Assembly (NCBI RefSeq): GCF_013426205.1
Contig: NC_089422.1
Coordinates: 496,001-560,000 of the forward strand
Length of the DNA: 64,000 bases
Source: Metarhizium brunneum
Lineage: Eukaryota > Ascomycota > Sordariomycetes > Hypocreales > Clavicipitaceae
Direction: 5' to 3'
Shown one piece after another: positions 1 through 11,543 of this stretch (position 1 is the stretch's first letter; each line of letters begins with the position of its first letter). A program made the translations under genes and the position numbers. The notes under the pieces are model-generated. The model saw only the letters and a program-made list of their open reading frames with translations. It searched no databases and was not told the DNA's origin.

Positions 1-800
1 CAATAACCATGGCAGAAGAGCTTACATCAAATGGATACGTACTTAAGTACCTACATGTAGGTACTCCGTACATACTTGAATAGCAACCCGAAGTGCAATT
101 CAAAGCCGCCCCAAATCTGCCCATGTATGCCTGGGCCTCTCGCGGCTCATGCATACATCGTAAATGACACTCGCAGTACCCTTGTAATGATGGCTGGAAT
201 TTTTTGATGTCGGTGCAAGACGTGCCATATGGTCTAGTGGGAGCCTTTACGGCTTACGGCTTCAATGTAACACAAAGTCACGTTGACGCCGTTTTGCAGG
301 TGAGCGATCGGGACGGAGGTAGAGCAGCCTCGTGGGTGGTTTTGCTTAATGATGGGAAATGACAATGCTGATTTTATTATTCCCATTTTTGAAATTGTGT
401 GACGTATAGAATACAACTACAGAGTACTTGAGAGTTGTTACGCTAGTATGACCAAAGGCCCAGCTACTTCTCTTGCAAGCACGACAAGATTCACCATCTT
501 CAACAATACTAAAAGGGACTGTGTCAAATGCCGCACAACTTCTAATGTAAATAACCAGAGGTCTCGTACCAAAAAAAAAAAAACATCTGAAATATTTTCC
601 GCTCTGCCGAGTACTGCGTACATCATTGACGCTTACAAAAAACCAGACTCCAGCCATCATGGGCTACCCTAGGCAGCTGTCTGCTGACTCAGCAACCAGC
701 AGCTCTGACCTGGATACGCCATCACCCCCACAGGCTGCCACAGCTGGCCAGCTCGGGACGAAGCTCAAGCACGACGTCGCCGCTCACGCTCATTCTCGAC
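1..800. other. Intergenic region upstream of EMC1
   Basis: No convincing gene. Short open frames on both strands lack family features. Positions 61-71 carry GTACTCCGTAC, one copy of a motif scattered through the window. A 12-A run lies near 570. The stretch before 801 presumably holds the EMC1 promoter and 5' UTR. Confidence 0.5.
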
Positions 801-3773
801 ATGCGGCGCACTCTCCAATCAGCCCTGCTGCTGGGCCTGTCGTCGCTCGCAGGCGCAGTCTTCAAAGACGAAGTCGGCGACATCGATTTCCACTACTCCC
901 TCGTCGGTCTGCCCCAGGTCGAGACTACCTTCTTCCACCGACCGCGCAAGGAGGACAAGGCCAGCTTGCTCTACACACTCGGTGACGTTGGCGTCATTGG
1001 CGCCATCAATCCCAGCAACGGCGAGTTGATATGGCGCCACCAAATTAGCCATGGAATCGCCAACGGAGGCGGCCATCTCAGAGCCCCGGAAGGCGAGAAT
1101 TGGGTCACGTCGGCTTACGGACCAAAGGTACAGGCATGGAATGCTCTTACGGGCCGAAATATCTGGGACATGGAATTCAAGGGTGTCGTCAAGGACCTCG
1201 AAATATTGGAATTGACCGAATCCCCGAGGAAAGATGTTTTGGCCCTGTTTGACGAGGACGGCGTGACGGTTCTTCGCCGGTTACACGGCGCTCTTGGCAC
1301 CGTCGTTTGGGAGTTCCGCGAGACGAGCAAGGACCTGCCTGTCCAGGTCTCGACCAACATAGCCAACATCTACGTGCTCAGTCTACATGGCTCGCCCGGC
1401 TCTTATAACCTCAAGGTCACGTCTTTGGACATGGCCACGGGTGCCCGTGTTGATCACTGGTCCGTCGGCAACAAGGGTGACATCCATGGAGCCGAGGATG
1501 TCATGTTTGTTGGCGCCAACTCGGCTGCGCCCATCGCCGCCTGGGCAAGCAGGGGCCTTTCCAAGCTTAGTGTTAATGTGCTGGGCACGAAAACTAAGCA
1601 GGAGTTTACTCTCCCCGACGGGACAGAGACTCTTCGTATCCACGCTCCCCATCTCGCCCAGTCTCAGCCTCATTTCTTGCTTCATATTGGCACCAAGACT
1701 GGCCACAAGGCCATCGTCTACCACACCGATCTCAAGAGCGGGCAGGTCTCCAAGGCATATGAGCTGCCGCATCTTTCCGGCCCGGGGGCCTTTTCAACCA
1801 GCTCCGATGCTGCCAATGTCTACTTCACTCGCATTACAGCCAATGATATTTCGATTGTATCATCCGAGTCCCATGGCATTCTTGCCAGTTGGCCGTACCT
1901 GCCCAAAGATGGCCACGCTGCTGTCCATGCGGTTTCCGAAGTCATCAAGAAGGCCGGCGGCAAGGAATTTGCCATTCGTTCGGCTGCTGTTACTGATGCA
2001 GACGACTGGGTTCTGATCAAGAACGGCCAAGTTGACTGGACTCGCCACGAAGGCCTCTCTGGTGCCGTCGCAGCTGTCTGGGCTGAAATTCCCGAGGCAG
2101 AGAGACTTGCCGAGGTGCTGGCCGAGGAGGCTCACGCCAATCCTGTTGCCGCCTATATTCACCGCGTCAATCGACACATTGCAGACTTGGAGCATCTTCC
2201 TGCTTATCTTGCTCGCCTCCCCCAGCGCATCATCGATGGCATCTCTGGCGCGGATCTTACCGGTCACAAGGATGGGCTTCATCGCGATACATTTGGATTC
2301 AGCAAGATTGTCGTCGTGGCTACACGCCGAGGTCGCTTTTATGGCCTCGATACTGGCCGCCAGGGCAAAATCTTGTGGTCACAAGCTGTATTCAACGTGG
2401 ACCCTGGCGAATCTCTTGCTATCAGGGGCATCGTGGCCAAGGATGCTGAGAGCGAGGTGACCGTTGTTGGATCCAACGGTGAGCGTGCCACCATCGCGTC
2501 CGCCACTGGCAGGATCCTGGAAGCCCATCAAGCTGGATCTTTCACCAAGGTTGCTTCCACTGCCGTCATTGGCGATGAATCCAGCCAATGGCTGCTTTCG
2601 CTTGGTGCAAATGGACTTCCAGTACCCAACATGCCTATTGGGACCATTCCTAATGATACTATTGTCCTCCGTGATGGCAGCCTTGGCGTGAAGGGCGTCA
2701 AGTTTACCGCGAAAGATGGCGAGGTCATCAAGGATGATATTTGGCAGTTCCAGGTTGGCAAGGGTCAGAAGATTGTCGACATTGTCAGTCCACCCAGCCA
2801 CGATCCGATTTCCTCGATTGGGCGTGTTCTCGGAGACCGCAAGGTGGCGTACAAGTATTTCAATCCTAATACCGTTGTGGTTGCCGCCATTGAGGAGGCC
2901 ACGAGCACCCTTTCGGTTCACTTGCTGGACATCATTTCTGGCCAAGCGCTTGCATCTCAGGTCTATAACGGGGTAGACAGCACCAAGGGCCTGTCGTGTG
3001 CCATGGCCGAAAATTGGTATGCGTGCACATTCTTTGGCGATTACACCGTCAACGATGGTACCGACCGAACAATCAAGGGGTTCCAGGTTGCCGTTTCGGA
3101 TCTGTATGAGTCTCCCGAGCCCAACGACCGTGGGCCCCTCGGAGACGCTGCAGAGTTCTCCTCTCTGAACCCCGTCGACACCCCCACTGGTGTTCCTCTG
3201 CCCCATGTGGTCTCGCAAGCATACGTCTTTTCTCAGCAACTGAAGAGTCTGTCTGTCACCCAGACCCTGCAGGGCATCACTAGCCGCCAGCTTCTTGCAT
3301 ACCTGCCAGATAGCAACAGCATCCTTGCGGTGTCCCGACACATCATTGATCCCCGCCGTCCAGTCGACCGCGATCCCACGCCCGCCGAGGTCGAAGCAGA
3401 GGCGTTGATGAGGTACACGCCTCAGTTTGAGATTGACGGACGGGGCATTGTTTCACACGAATTAGACGTGCTCGGCGTGCAGGAGATTCTTGCCACGCCA
3501 GCCGTCATTGAGAGCACCAGCTTGCTTTTCGCTTACGGTGTAGACATTTTCGGCACCCGAGCCGCTCCTAGCGGCGTATTTGACATTCTGGGCAAGGGCT
3601 TCAACAAGGTAACGTTGGTGGGCACCGTTGCAGCCTTGTTTGTTGGCGTTTTGTTCTTGGCACCAGTGGTATGTCTGCCATGCTCACCCTCCCCTTGCGA
3701 CCCCTGCAGCAAGCTAACGTGTGCCTAGGTTCGGAGAAAACAAATCGACAGAAGATGGGAGGCGTTTTTGTAA
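801..3773 (+). CDS. EMC1: ER membrane protein complex subunit 1 (EMC1)
   Basis: EMC1 is the large lumenal subunit of the ER membrane protein complex, which inserts tail-anchored and multipass proteins into the ER membrane. The predicted protein has 970 residues. It starts with a signal peptide (hydrophobic to about residue 19), then FKDEVGDIDF, a long lumenal region with beta-propeller (PQQ-like) character, the C-terminal DUF1620-type region, one membrane segment near residues 935-955, and a short basic tail ending RRWEAFL. All of this matches fungal EMC1 in order and length. One intron near the end (3669-3728, GTATGT...TAG) is needed: the unspliced frame ends in a Cys/Pro-rich tail unlike the family, whereas splicing gives the expected cytosolic tail. 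Exons are 801-3668 and 3729-3773. The SDR gene on the other strand ends 110 bp away (convergent). Confidence 0.95.
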
Positions 3774-3882
3774 AACAATCCAAATGATATAAAAGAGACA
3801 CATAGACTTGTGCTAGCATGATGCGACAGAGCTAAATATACATAATATTATCCCAATGTCATCCTCTTCCTCAGGAGCCTCG

Positions 3883-4656
3883 TTATACCTCTGGCCAGTT
3901 GCCGTTGATGACGATACAGCTCCCGTTGGCACTCCGCGCCGTGTCGCCCTCACTTAGAAACGCCGCATACCGCGCCACATGTTCCGTCGGGACGGCCGCA
4001 CAGTCCGGCTGCGTGTGGTGCATCCGGTCCAGCCCCTCCTTGTGCAGGCCGTCGGCAAACGCGTCGTGGATGTTCGTCTCGGCCATGCACCCCAGCAGCA
4101 GGGCGACGGCGCAGACCCCCCTCCTGCCGTAGTAGCTCGCCGTGTTCCTGGTCAGCCCGACGAGGCCGTGCTTGGAGGCGACGTAGGCGGCGCCGCCGGC
4201 GAGCCCCCTCAGCGAGGCGTTGGAGCCGACGTTGACGACGAGCCCGCCCGGCGGCTCCTGCGCCTCCGTCATCTGCGCCACGGCGTGCCGCGTCACGAGG
4301 AACGGGCCCGTCAGGTTGACGGCCAGCACGGCGTCCCAGGTCGCCTTGCTGCAGAGGCCGGCGGGCTCGAAGCGGTCCATGACGCCGGCGTTGTTGACCA
4401 CCACGTCTAGGCGGCCGAACTTGCGGGCCGCGGCGGCGACGAGCTGCGCGACCGACTGCTCGTCGGTGACGTCGGCCTGGAGGACGAGCACCCTGTCTGG
4501 GCGGGAGGCGTGCTCCTCCCGCGCCTGGGTGAGCCGCGGCTCGCTGATGTCGCTGATGACAATGTTGGCGCCGCGCTCGAGGAAGGTGTTTGCGATTTGG
4601 CGGCCGAGACCGCCGCCCGCGCCTGTGACGAGGACCGTCTTGCCGTGGAGGGCCAT
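3883..4656 (-). CDS. Short-chain dehydrogenase/reductase (classical SDR)
   Basis: A classical SDR of 257 residues, a Rossmann-fold NAD(P)-dependent oxidoreductase. The cofactor motif TGAGGGLG is at residues 11-18, NNAG at 88-91, and the catalytic residues are Ser145, Tyr158 and Lys162 (YVASK). Asp36 at the end of the second beta strand favours NAD(H) over NADP(H). The start at 4656 is chosen because it lies ten residues before the glycine motif. An in-frame ATG at 4749 would add 31 basic, Pro-rich residues and could be used if a targeting peptide exists. The gene is intronless and GC-rich, and convergent with EMC1. The substrate cannot be deduced; bacterial-type 3-oxoacyl-ACP reductase-like or sugar/alcohol dehydrogenase activities are all possible. 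Confidence 0.88.
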   Translation of the reverse strand: MALHGKTVLVTGAGGGLGRQIANTFLERGANIVISDISEPRLTQAREEHASRPDRVLVLQADVTDEQSVAQLVAAAARKFGRLDVVVNNAGVMDRFEPAGLCSKATWDAVLAVNLTGPFLVTRHAVAQMTEAQEPPGGLVVNVGSNASLRGLAGGAAYVASKHGLVGLTRNTASYYGRRGVCAVALLLGCMAETNIHDAFADGLHKEGLDRMHHTQPDCAAVPTEHVARYAAFLSEGDTARSANGSCIVINGNWPEV

Positions 4657-6811
4657 TGCGGGCGCTTTTGTGTCTCTCTTCTTTCCTTGGGGCGGTTGAT
4701 GGGCCGGGAGCCGGGAGGTGTGCCTGGTTGCGGGCGGGTTTGTGCGCATGTTATATATGCGTCGAGGGACTCATTGTGGAATTGCTTGCAACCGCGGGCT
4801 GTGACTATTGACGGCGTCTTGGGACTTGGCGACCTGGGCTTCGCGCCTGGCTGGTCGTGAATCTGGGATGTTCTGCAACCAGATACTCTGCAGATGGTTG
4901 TCGTGTCTGGTGGATCCCGGTTGTTGCAAGCGGCATGTCGTATTCGGTGTCAAGGGGCGATCGGGTGCGTTCCGAGTACGATGCTGGACTGGATTTGTGT
5001 AGTTGGAGGGTTGGACATGTTCAGCCGATCTGGGGTTCGCAGGGGTTCATCACACGTCAATGGTGGGTCGTACCAGAGAGAAGTATAAACTAGAACACTA
5101 TTATTTTATAATATGGAGCTCTATTGCCAGGTAACTACCTGATCTGGCTATACCTTTTGCCTCTCACTGTCGGTGATGCATGTCATTGGTGAGTATTGAC
5201 AGATAGTACGGAGTAGGAGGCCCGTGTGAATCACGATCCTTGAATCCTACCCGTTTGCTCATAGTAGATGGCTGCGAATCAAGTCGACTGGACTTTTCTG
5301 TAAGTCTTGCCGAATACGTCGCTGCATTGCACTCGGTCCCATGAATGAGAATACCGCTGGTTCATCTGAGCTCACGTCGTGCTTGCAATAGATGCATGAG
5401 CCAATCAGACTCCAGAGTCCATCTGCACCCTGCAACGCCTCTGCTAGTTGAATGGGATTAGGCCAAGAAAGGAATTCCAAATGTTAGGGCCAACTTGGCA
5501 CGACTATCCGCAGACAGAATACGAATACCGGCCATACGACGGCAACCCTGACAGAAGCGTAGTGGAAATGCCATCACGGTTCCCTTGAAGCCTCACTGGA
5601 TCTTGTCCACTGTGCAACCTAGAACTCGCGGTGGACCAGTTTGAGCCCTCTGGAATAGAGGGACAGTGACCGATACCAACATGAAGCTACCAGTATGTAC
5701 TGGGCCTGTTTCATGCCTTTAAGTACTTTATTTAAGGACTTCAGGAATCAGCACAGTGCTATGTATAAGAGACAAACTGGCGCACTTGACACCCTTGCGT
5801 CCCAGCACCCCCTTCGCATAAAAACAACACCGCAACCCAAAATCGGACGCTTGTATCGTCCCCGACGGAAAATTCGCAAAGACGTAAAAGGCATGAATGC
5901 GGCCCAGGAACCCGCCCACAACGTCGTCAGTAATGTCGACAGACGGTCTGACTCTGTATTCCCCAAAACAGAGGCGTGTTGCATTGTCCGAAAGCAACAT
6001 ACCGCCCAAGACAGTCTAGTGGGTTCTAGAGACGCCCTTTTCGCAAGTCCCTCGCAATTTAGACTACACATGCAGACCAGACTTGCACGCCTTTCTTTGC
6101 AGCGAAACCTACTCCCCCCATCTCACCACCTGCGAGAGCACACGTGCACGCGTCGAAGACGGCGTCTCGTGCTTCCCAATGTGTACCGTGATACCGCATC
6201 CTGAAAGATCTAGAAGTCTCTCCCTCCCGCCTCGAAACAATGGGGTCAAGGTCGTATCCCGTCTGAATACTTGGCCAGCTGGCGCTTTAATCCTGTGAAG
6301 CGGTTGTTTGCGTGGTCTGAAACACTGACCACTAGTACGTACACGGCTGTCCACCGCGAGGACATGCCAGGCTGAGTCTCCTTCCCGCTATTAAATAAAA
6401 AGTCAACCAACATGTAAACTTTACCAAAAACTCACATATACCGCAGTGGGATGCGCTAGTTCAGCCGTTGTCCAGTTCTGATGGGTTGCTTTGTTCATCT
6501 GGGACTGCGGAATGGGAGTGCTGGTAAACGCAGCCTTGGAGTTCCTTCGTGGAGGAATACTACTGATTGTGTGCTCCGCAGGTTTGAACATGCACTTTCC
6601 ACACATTCTATGCCATCCAGAGTGTCACAGTCACAGACTTAGCGAGGCGTCAGCCTGTTGGGCAGCCCAAGTACATGGCCCCTTCTCGTCTCTCAAATTC
6701 GACTTTTTCCATTCAACTTGCATTCTGAACTAACACAACTTGCTTGATGATTTGGCCGTCAACGCTCAATGCTTGGTATCATATATGCTACACAACCAGA
6801 GCACAAAGCCC
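4657..6811. other. Intergenic, no supported gene
   Basis: About 2.1 kb between the SDR start and the end of the WW-domain gene. A 169-codon open frame at 5695-6204 (+) is Arg/His-rich, has no recognisable domain and overlaps other open frames; I do not call it. GTACGGAGTA at 5206-5215 is another copy of the scattered motif. The part near 4750 should contain the SDR promoter. Confidence 0.5.
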
Positions 6812-7728
6812 TTAGTCCTCATAATACTCATCAAACTCCTCTGCGTATTCTTCCTCGGCCTCATACAGCTCCTCCCGAGCTTCCTCCAGCGCTTCTATCT
6901 CGCTGCTGCTGGCGCTGGAGCTGGCAGCGTCCTCCAGTGCCTGCTGGTAGTTTGCACGAGCTTCGTGGACGTCTGCTCGAGCCTCGTCAAGAGACTCTCG
7001 GTCACTGTCGTACCGGTCGGCGGCATACATTGCTGGCGGCGGCTCGTTGTACGTGACGTATTCGGTATGATAGATATTGGTCACAGACGGAGCTGCAGCT
7101 TCGGCAGCGGCAGGGGCAGCATATGATGAGTGATGGGGTTTTTCGTCGTCGCTGCTGTCGCTGTCGCTTCCGTGGAGAGCGTGGTGAAGAACAGCTCCAC
7201 CAATGGCGCCTGCTGCAAGGCCGCCAGCAGCACCAAGAAGTAGGCCTCCTGCGCCGCTGCCCTTCTTTTCTTTCTTGTCGCCTTTGGTCTGACCTTGGCC
7301 ATCTCCATTGTAAGCTCCTCCTGGTGGAGGGGGACCAGCAGGAGGCCCGTAGCCTCCCTGGGCCGGAGGGCTCTGCACGGGAGGGCTTTGCATGGGCGGT
7401 GGACTGTAGCCCGGTGCTTCCCACTGCGTCCTGCCCGTCGACTCCTCTATGTAGTACCAACGCTGGTGTTGCTGGTCAAAATAGGGAGTCCATCCCTGAG
7501 GCAGTGGCGGCTTGTCGGATGGTGGTTGGTAGGAAGGTTGGGGGGGCGGAGGACCGCCTTGGTTTGCGCTGTACTGGCCATAGCCTCCATAGTTATTATC
7601 TGCGAGGTAGAGCATGGTAAGCAAGCGGCAGTAAAAGTTGCGTTGCGTCGAAGAAAAGACATACCGGGCTGAGGGGGGCCGCCAAATCCCATATTGCCAA
7701 ACTGGTTGGTCATGCCCTGGAACGACAT
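6812..7728 (-). CDS. WW-domain protein with Pro-rich, Gly-zipper and acidic coiled-coil regions
   Basis: Two exons (7665-7728 and 6812-7599; intron 7600-7664, GTATGT...GCAG) give 283 residues. The first exon supplies the true ATG (MSFQGMTNQF); without splicing the frame runs back into unrelated upstream sequence. Order of regions: Gly/Pro/Tyr-rich N terminus; one WW domain at about 54-85 with Trp58, the aromatic YY pair and Trp81; a proline-rich linker; a Gly/Ala segment at about 125-155 with small residues spaced as in glycine-zipper membrane motifs; a histidine/serine/aspartate stretch; and a Glu/Ala-rich C-terminal coiled coil ending in acidic and tyrosine residues. WW domains bind Pro-rich ligands, so this is probably an adaptor. 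Its partner and location are unknown. It is transcribed divergently from the metacaspase, whose N-terminal region is Pro/Gln/Gly-rich. Confidence 0.85.
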
Positions 7729-9186
7729 TGTGACGGCGCTTTGGTGCAGATGATGTCGACGAAATACAACGCTCGAAGCAGAGAATCAGAGCATCAGGAA
7801 ACAAGTACCGCTGCAGGAAGGACGGAGGATTCAGGAAAGAGGTGAAGAGAAGAGTATTTTATCCTCAAGCCCCCTGTTGGATCCCTCCCGCACTGCAACG
7901 AAGCGTGGGTGGTCTTGGTTGGAGGCATTGGGACTAGGTGGACGAGGACGAGGGGTCAATCACAGTCGAGCTTAGTGAATGCGGGACATTCGAGACGACA
8001 AGCAATGATATTGGCGCCTCGGACTGGAAAGGTCCAGGGTCCCAAGGGTCCAAATGGTCTGAAAGGTCAGATTCTGGCCCTGGTGCATACGTCCAAACGG
8101 GCCGCTCCATCAAGTTAGTTTGTCATGACGGCGGCCCCAACAACCTCCAAGGCTGCACAGTGTCGGCTGGCCATGATTCAGCACCGAACACTTATTGTCG
8201 CGACACGTATCGGCTGGGCACTTCTGACAATGCAGATGCAGACGGGCAACTGTTCAGGTTGCAGATCCACTGGGTGAGCACAGCCCCGAACGCCCCGAAC
8301 AGCCCCTTGGAACAAAGCCGAGCATTGGAGCGGCAGTTGGCAGTTAGCCATGAAGCTGGTGGGGTGTTGCAAGGCGGTGATGAGGGTGACAAAGGGAACA
8401 TTGAACAAGAGGGCCAACTTGTTGTTCTCACGCCACGCTCTAGCCGTGGCCAGGCAGACCAAGGTCAGGAGTCGAGAGAGGATTGACATGTTGGGTAAAG
8501 CTGTTGGAGCGTGGTCGTGCTGCCAAGACCTCGGGAACTCCTCCCTTGCCAAAGTGCGCGGCTGATCCACGCTTGATCCCGCCCGTCCATGACTACTCGC
8601 AGGTGTTTGGGTGTTTGGCAGCGTGCACCCTGCACATGTGAGGTGTCTCAGCGTCTTCAGAATGTTTTGGTCACATCATGGGGCTGAGCAGCGCTTTCCC
8701 AAAGAGGTGGGGGCGGGGCAACCACCCTCCGCGTCGCCATCGCCATCGTCATGCCAAGTGCCTCATCCACCACCTTCTTCTTGCTTCCTCTGCCAGAGAG
8801 ACAGCCTGGCCTTCTTTTCTTCCCCATCGCGGCCGTCCTGTGTCTATACCTGCGCTTGCATTTTCGTCAGTCCTGCGCGCATCACCGCTCACCGGCCCAT
8901 TCAGCCGCCATCGCCAACGTCGAACCTGCCCCTCCCTCGTCGGCCCACGGCCCGGGCTGAGAAGCTTGCAGCCAAGTCAGCATCGATAACCCGTTCACGT
9001 GGCGACACTCAACCTAGAGCCGCAAGCACCTTGGAAATTCCCATCTTCACGTCGCTGCCGACCTTGATACTTCTACACATCGCCTAGATCGACTTGAGAC
9101 TTTCAGCGCATCACATTGCGCCTACTTTGCAACATCGTATTCGGCTTTCTTCCCGACGACGCACGCGTACGTACATCGCAACCACC
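7729..9186. other. Divergent intergenic region between WW-domain gene and metacaspase
   Basis: About 1.46 kb. The second half (8700-9180) is C/T-rich with CAC/CCA runs, typical of a fungal promoter and 5' UTR. An open frame on the minus strand from an ATG near 8488 starts with a hydrophobic stretch, but it has no homology I recognise and is overlapped by an equally long frame on the plus strand. No gene is called. Confidence 0.5.
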
Positions 9187-10730
9187 ATGTCTGGTTATCC
9201 TGGCCAAGGACGCTACGGTGCTGCGCAGCATCACGGTGGCGGAGGAGGTTTCTCTCAGGGTCAAGGTCCTGGCTTTGGCTATGGCTATGGAAACTACGGC
9301 GGCCCCCCTCAAGGCCCTCCTCAGGGTCAATATGGTCCTCCGCAGGGGAATTACGGCCCTCCCCCAGGCCAGTACAATTCACCACCTCCCGGTAATTACG
9401 GTCCTCCCCAGGGGAACTATGGTCCTCCTCCTCCCGGCCCGCGTCCGCCATCCGGACCCCAAGGTTACGGCCACAGTCCCCAGCCTCAGTATGCCCGTCC
9501 TCCGCCGGCCAATCCACCGCCGCCCGGCTATGATGCTTACGGATATCCGATGCAAGGAGGCACCTATGCCTACCGCGCGCAGGCCGGCCCCCCCCCTCCC
9601 AGTGCTCCCCAGCAGTTTGGCCACGGTGCTCCCCAAGGCTATACATTCCAGTACTCCAACTGTACTGGTCGTCGAAAGGCCTTGCTGATCGGAATCAACT
9701 ACTTTGGACAAAAGGGAGAGCTTCGCGGGTGTATCAACGATGTCCACAACGTGTCCAATTTCTTGATGGAAAGATATGGCTACAAGCGGGAGGACATGGT
9801 CATCTTGACCGACGATCAACAAAATCCCGTTATGCGACCTACCAAGGACAACATGATTCGCGCCATGGGATGGCTCGTCAAGGATGCTCGCCCCAACGAC
9901 GCGCTCTTCTTCCACTACTCTGGTAAGTGTAATTCCGTGTCTCATACCCATGATGCAGTGCTCACCATAGTCTATATCAGGCCACGGTGGTCAGACCGAG
10001 GATCTCGACGGCGACGAAGACGATGGCTTTGACGAGGTCATTTACCCTGTTGATCACCAGCAAGTGGGACATATTGTTGATGACGAAATTCACGCTCGCA
10101 TGGTCAAACCCCTGCAGCCAGGTGTGCGCTTGACAGCTATTTTTGACTCTTGCCACTCGGCCACGGCGATGGACCTGCCATATGTCTACTCTACCAAGGG
10201 TGTATTGAAAGAGCCCAACCTTGCCAAGGAAGCTGGCCAAGGCCTTCTGAGTGCACTGGGATCCTATGCACGTGGCGACATGGCAGGGGTTGCAAGCACT
10301 GTCTTTGGTTTCGCAAAGACTGCATTCAAGGGAGATGATGCATACAACAAGACCATGGAGACCCGAACGTCGCCTGCCGATGTGATTATGTGGTCCGGAA
10401 GCAAGGACGACCAGACATCGTAAGTTCCACATGGAATGCGACCTGCCGCAGCTATATGTGCTAACCCGTGCGTTCTCAGTGCCGATGCCACAATTGCGAA
10501 CCAGGCAACTGGTGCCATGTCTTGGGCTTTCATTACTGCCCTTAAACAGAACCCTAAGCAGAGCTATGTCGAGCTCTTGAACAGCGTTCGAGATATCCTT
10601 GCATCCAAGTATACTCAGAAGCCTCAGCTATCCTGCAGCCATCCACTGGGTACGTTTACCTCGTGCCTGTCTTTCCCCACACACCAATACTAACAACCCC
10701 TTAGATACAAACCTGCTTTTTGTCATGTAA
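9187..10730 (+). CDS. MCA1: Type I metacaspase
   Basis: A metacaspase (peptidase C14B), a Ca2+-dependent cysteine protease cleaving after Arg/Lys and involved in stress response, proteostasis and fungal cell death. Four exons: 9187-9922, 9981-10419, 10480-10649, 10705-10730; 456 residues. The first about 160 residues form a Gly/Pro/Gln/Tyr-rich prodomain with repeated YGPPQG-like units. The p20 domain begins near [20 protein letters not shown]. Catalytic His247 lies in HYSGHGGQ, split by intron 1, and catalytic Cys303 in DSCHSAT. The C terminus after splicing reads [14 protein letters not shown], which is characteristic of the family and confirms intron 3. The start at 9187 follows ACCACC; an in-frame upstream ATG at 9094 would add 31 basic residues and is less likely. 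Confidence 0.95.
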
Positions 10731-11543
10731 TATTGTTCATTTGGCTAGATGAATTACGTCAACGATGAGAGGTTGCTTGGGTCTTGAGTTCCATGCGTAT
10801 AATGTAGCGTTGCATGTGGCTATTGCTCGACATTACATGCGATGAGCGGAGGAAGACATGTCGGATATACAGTGGGAGGCAAAAAGTATTTGGCCAAATC
10901 AGGTACACGGCCATCACGCTCTATACTATACCGTATTGTATTATGGCATATTGGTGTGTACTTGTCGATGGGTAAATATATTCTGCCGCAGACTGTACCG
11001 GTATACTGGGAACTGTACTGGCTTATGCTGAAAGAAAATGTCAAATGAAAAGTTATGCCCTTGAGTCATGTGATGTGCCGTCCTGTCCGGGATCAAGTTG
11101 TGCCCAGCTCTTTGTCATGTTCTTATTGCAACTCTTACCAGTGCCCATTCCGAGTCCAATCCTGAGTCGTCGTATTCGATGAAAAATCTCATGAGGGAGT
11201 GGCGTGCTTGATATTTGACATTGATGGCTGTACGCACTCAGGGCGGTTACCTGTGCGCTGCGCCTTGATGATGGGCTCGGCTGCCATCTAATCCCGATGG
11301 AAAGCCCGGCTGAAGCTATTGGACGCCGGCATGCGTCCAGCATCGTAGGCACGGCTGAGTCCGTCTTGCCGCCCGTCGCAGGGTCACGCACACCTAGAAA
11401 TTCTAACATACCTCAATGCTGCGAGCCAATCGGTTCCCGCACCCGTGCTCTCCGTCATGTCCGTGTTTCTAGGAAGCTCCTCGCCCGCGACACGGTTGCT
11501 GTGACCGTAATTGCGCACTCGTGAAGAACCCAAGCATGGATAC
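10731..11543. other. Intergenic, no supported gene
   Basis: About 0.8 kb between the convergent ends of the metacaspase and kinase genes. It holds the 3' UTRs. No open frame with family features was found. Confidence 0.5.

Noticed and set aside
2379..3341. 320-codon open frame on the minus strand inside EMC1
   Set aside because: Antisense shadow of a well-supported gene; no domain and non-ATG start.
5695..6204. 169-codon plus-strand frame in the SDR/WW spacer
   Set aside because: Basic, low-complexity, no domain, overlapped by minus-strand frames.
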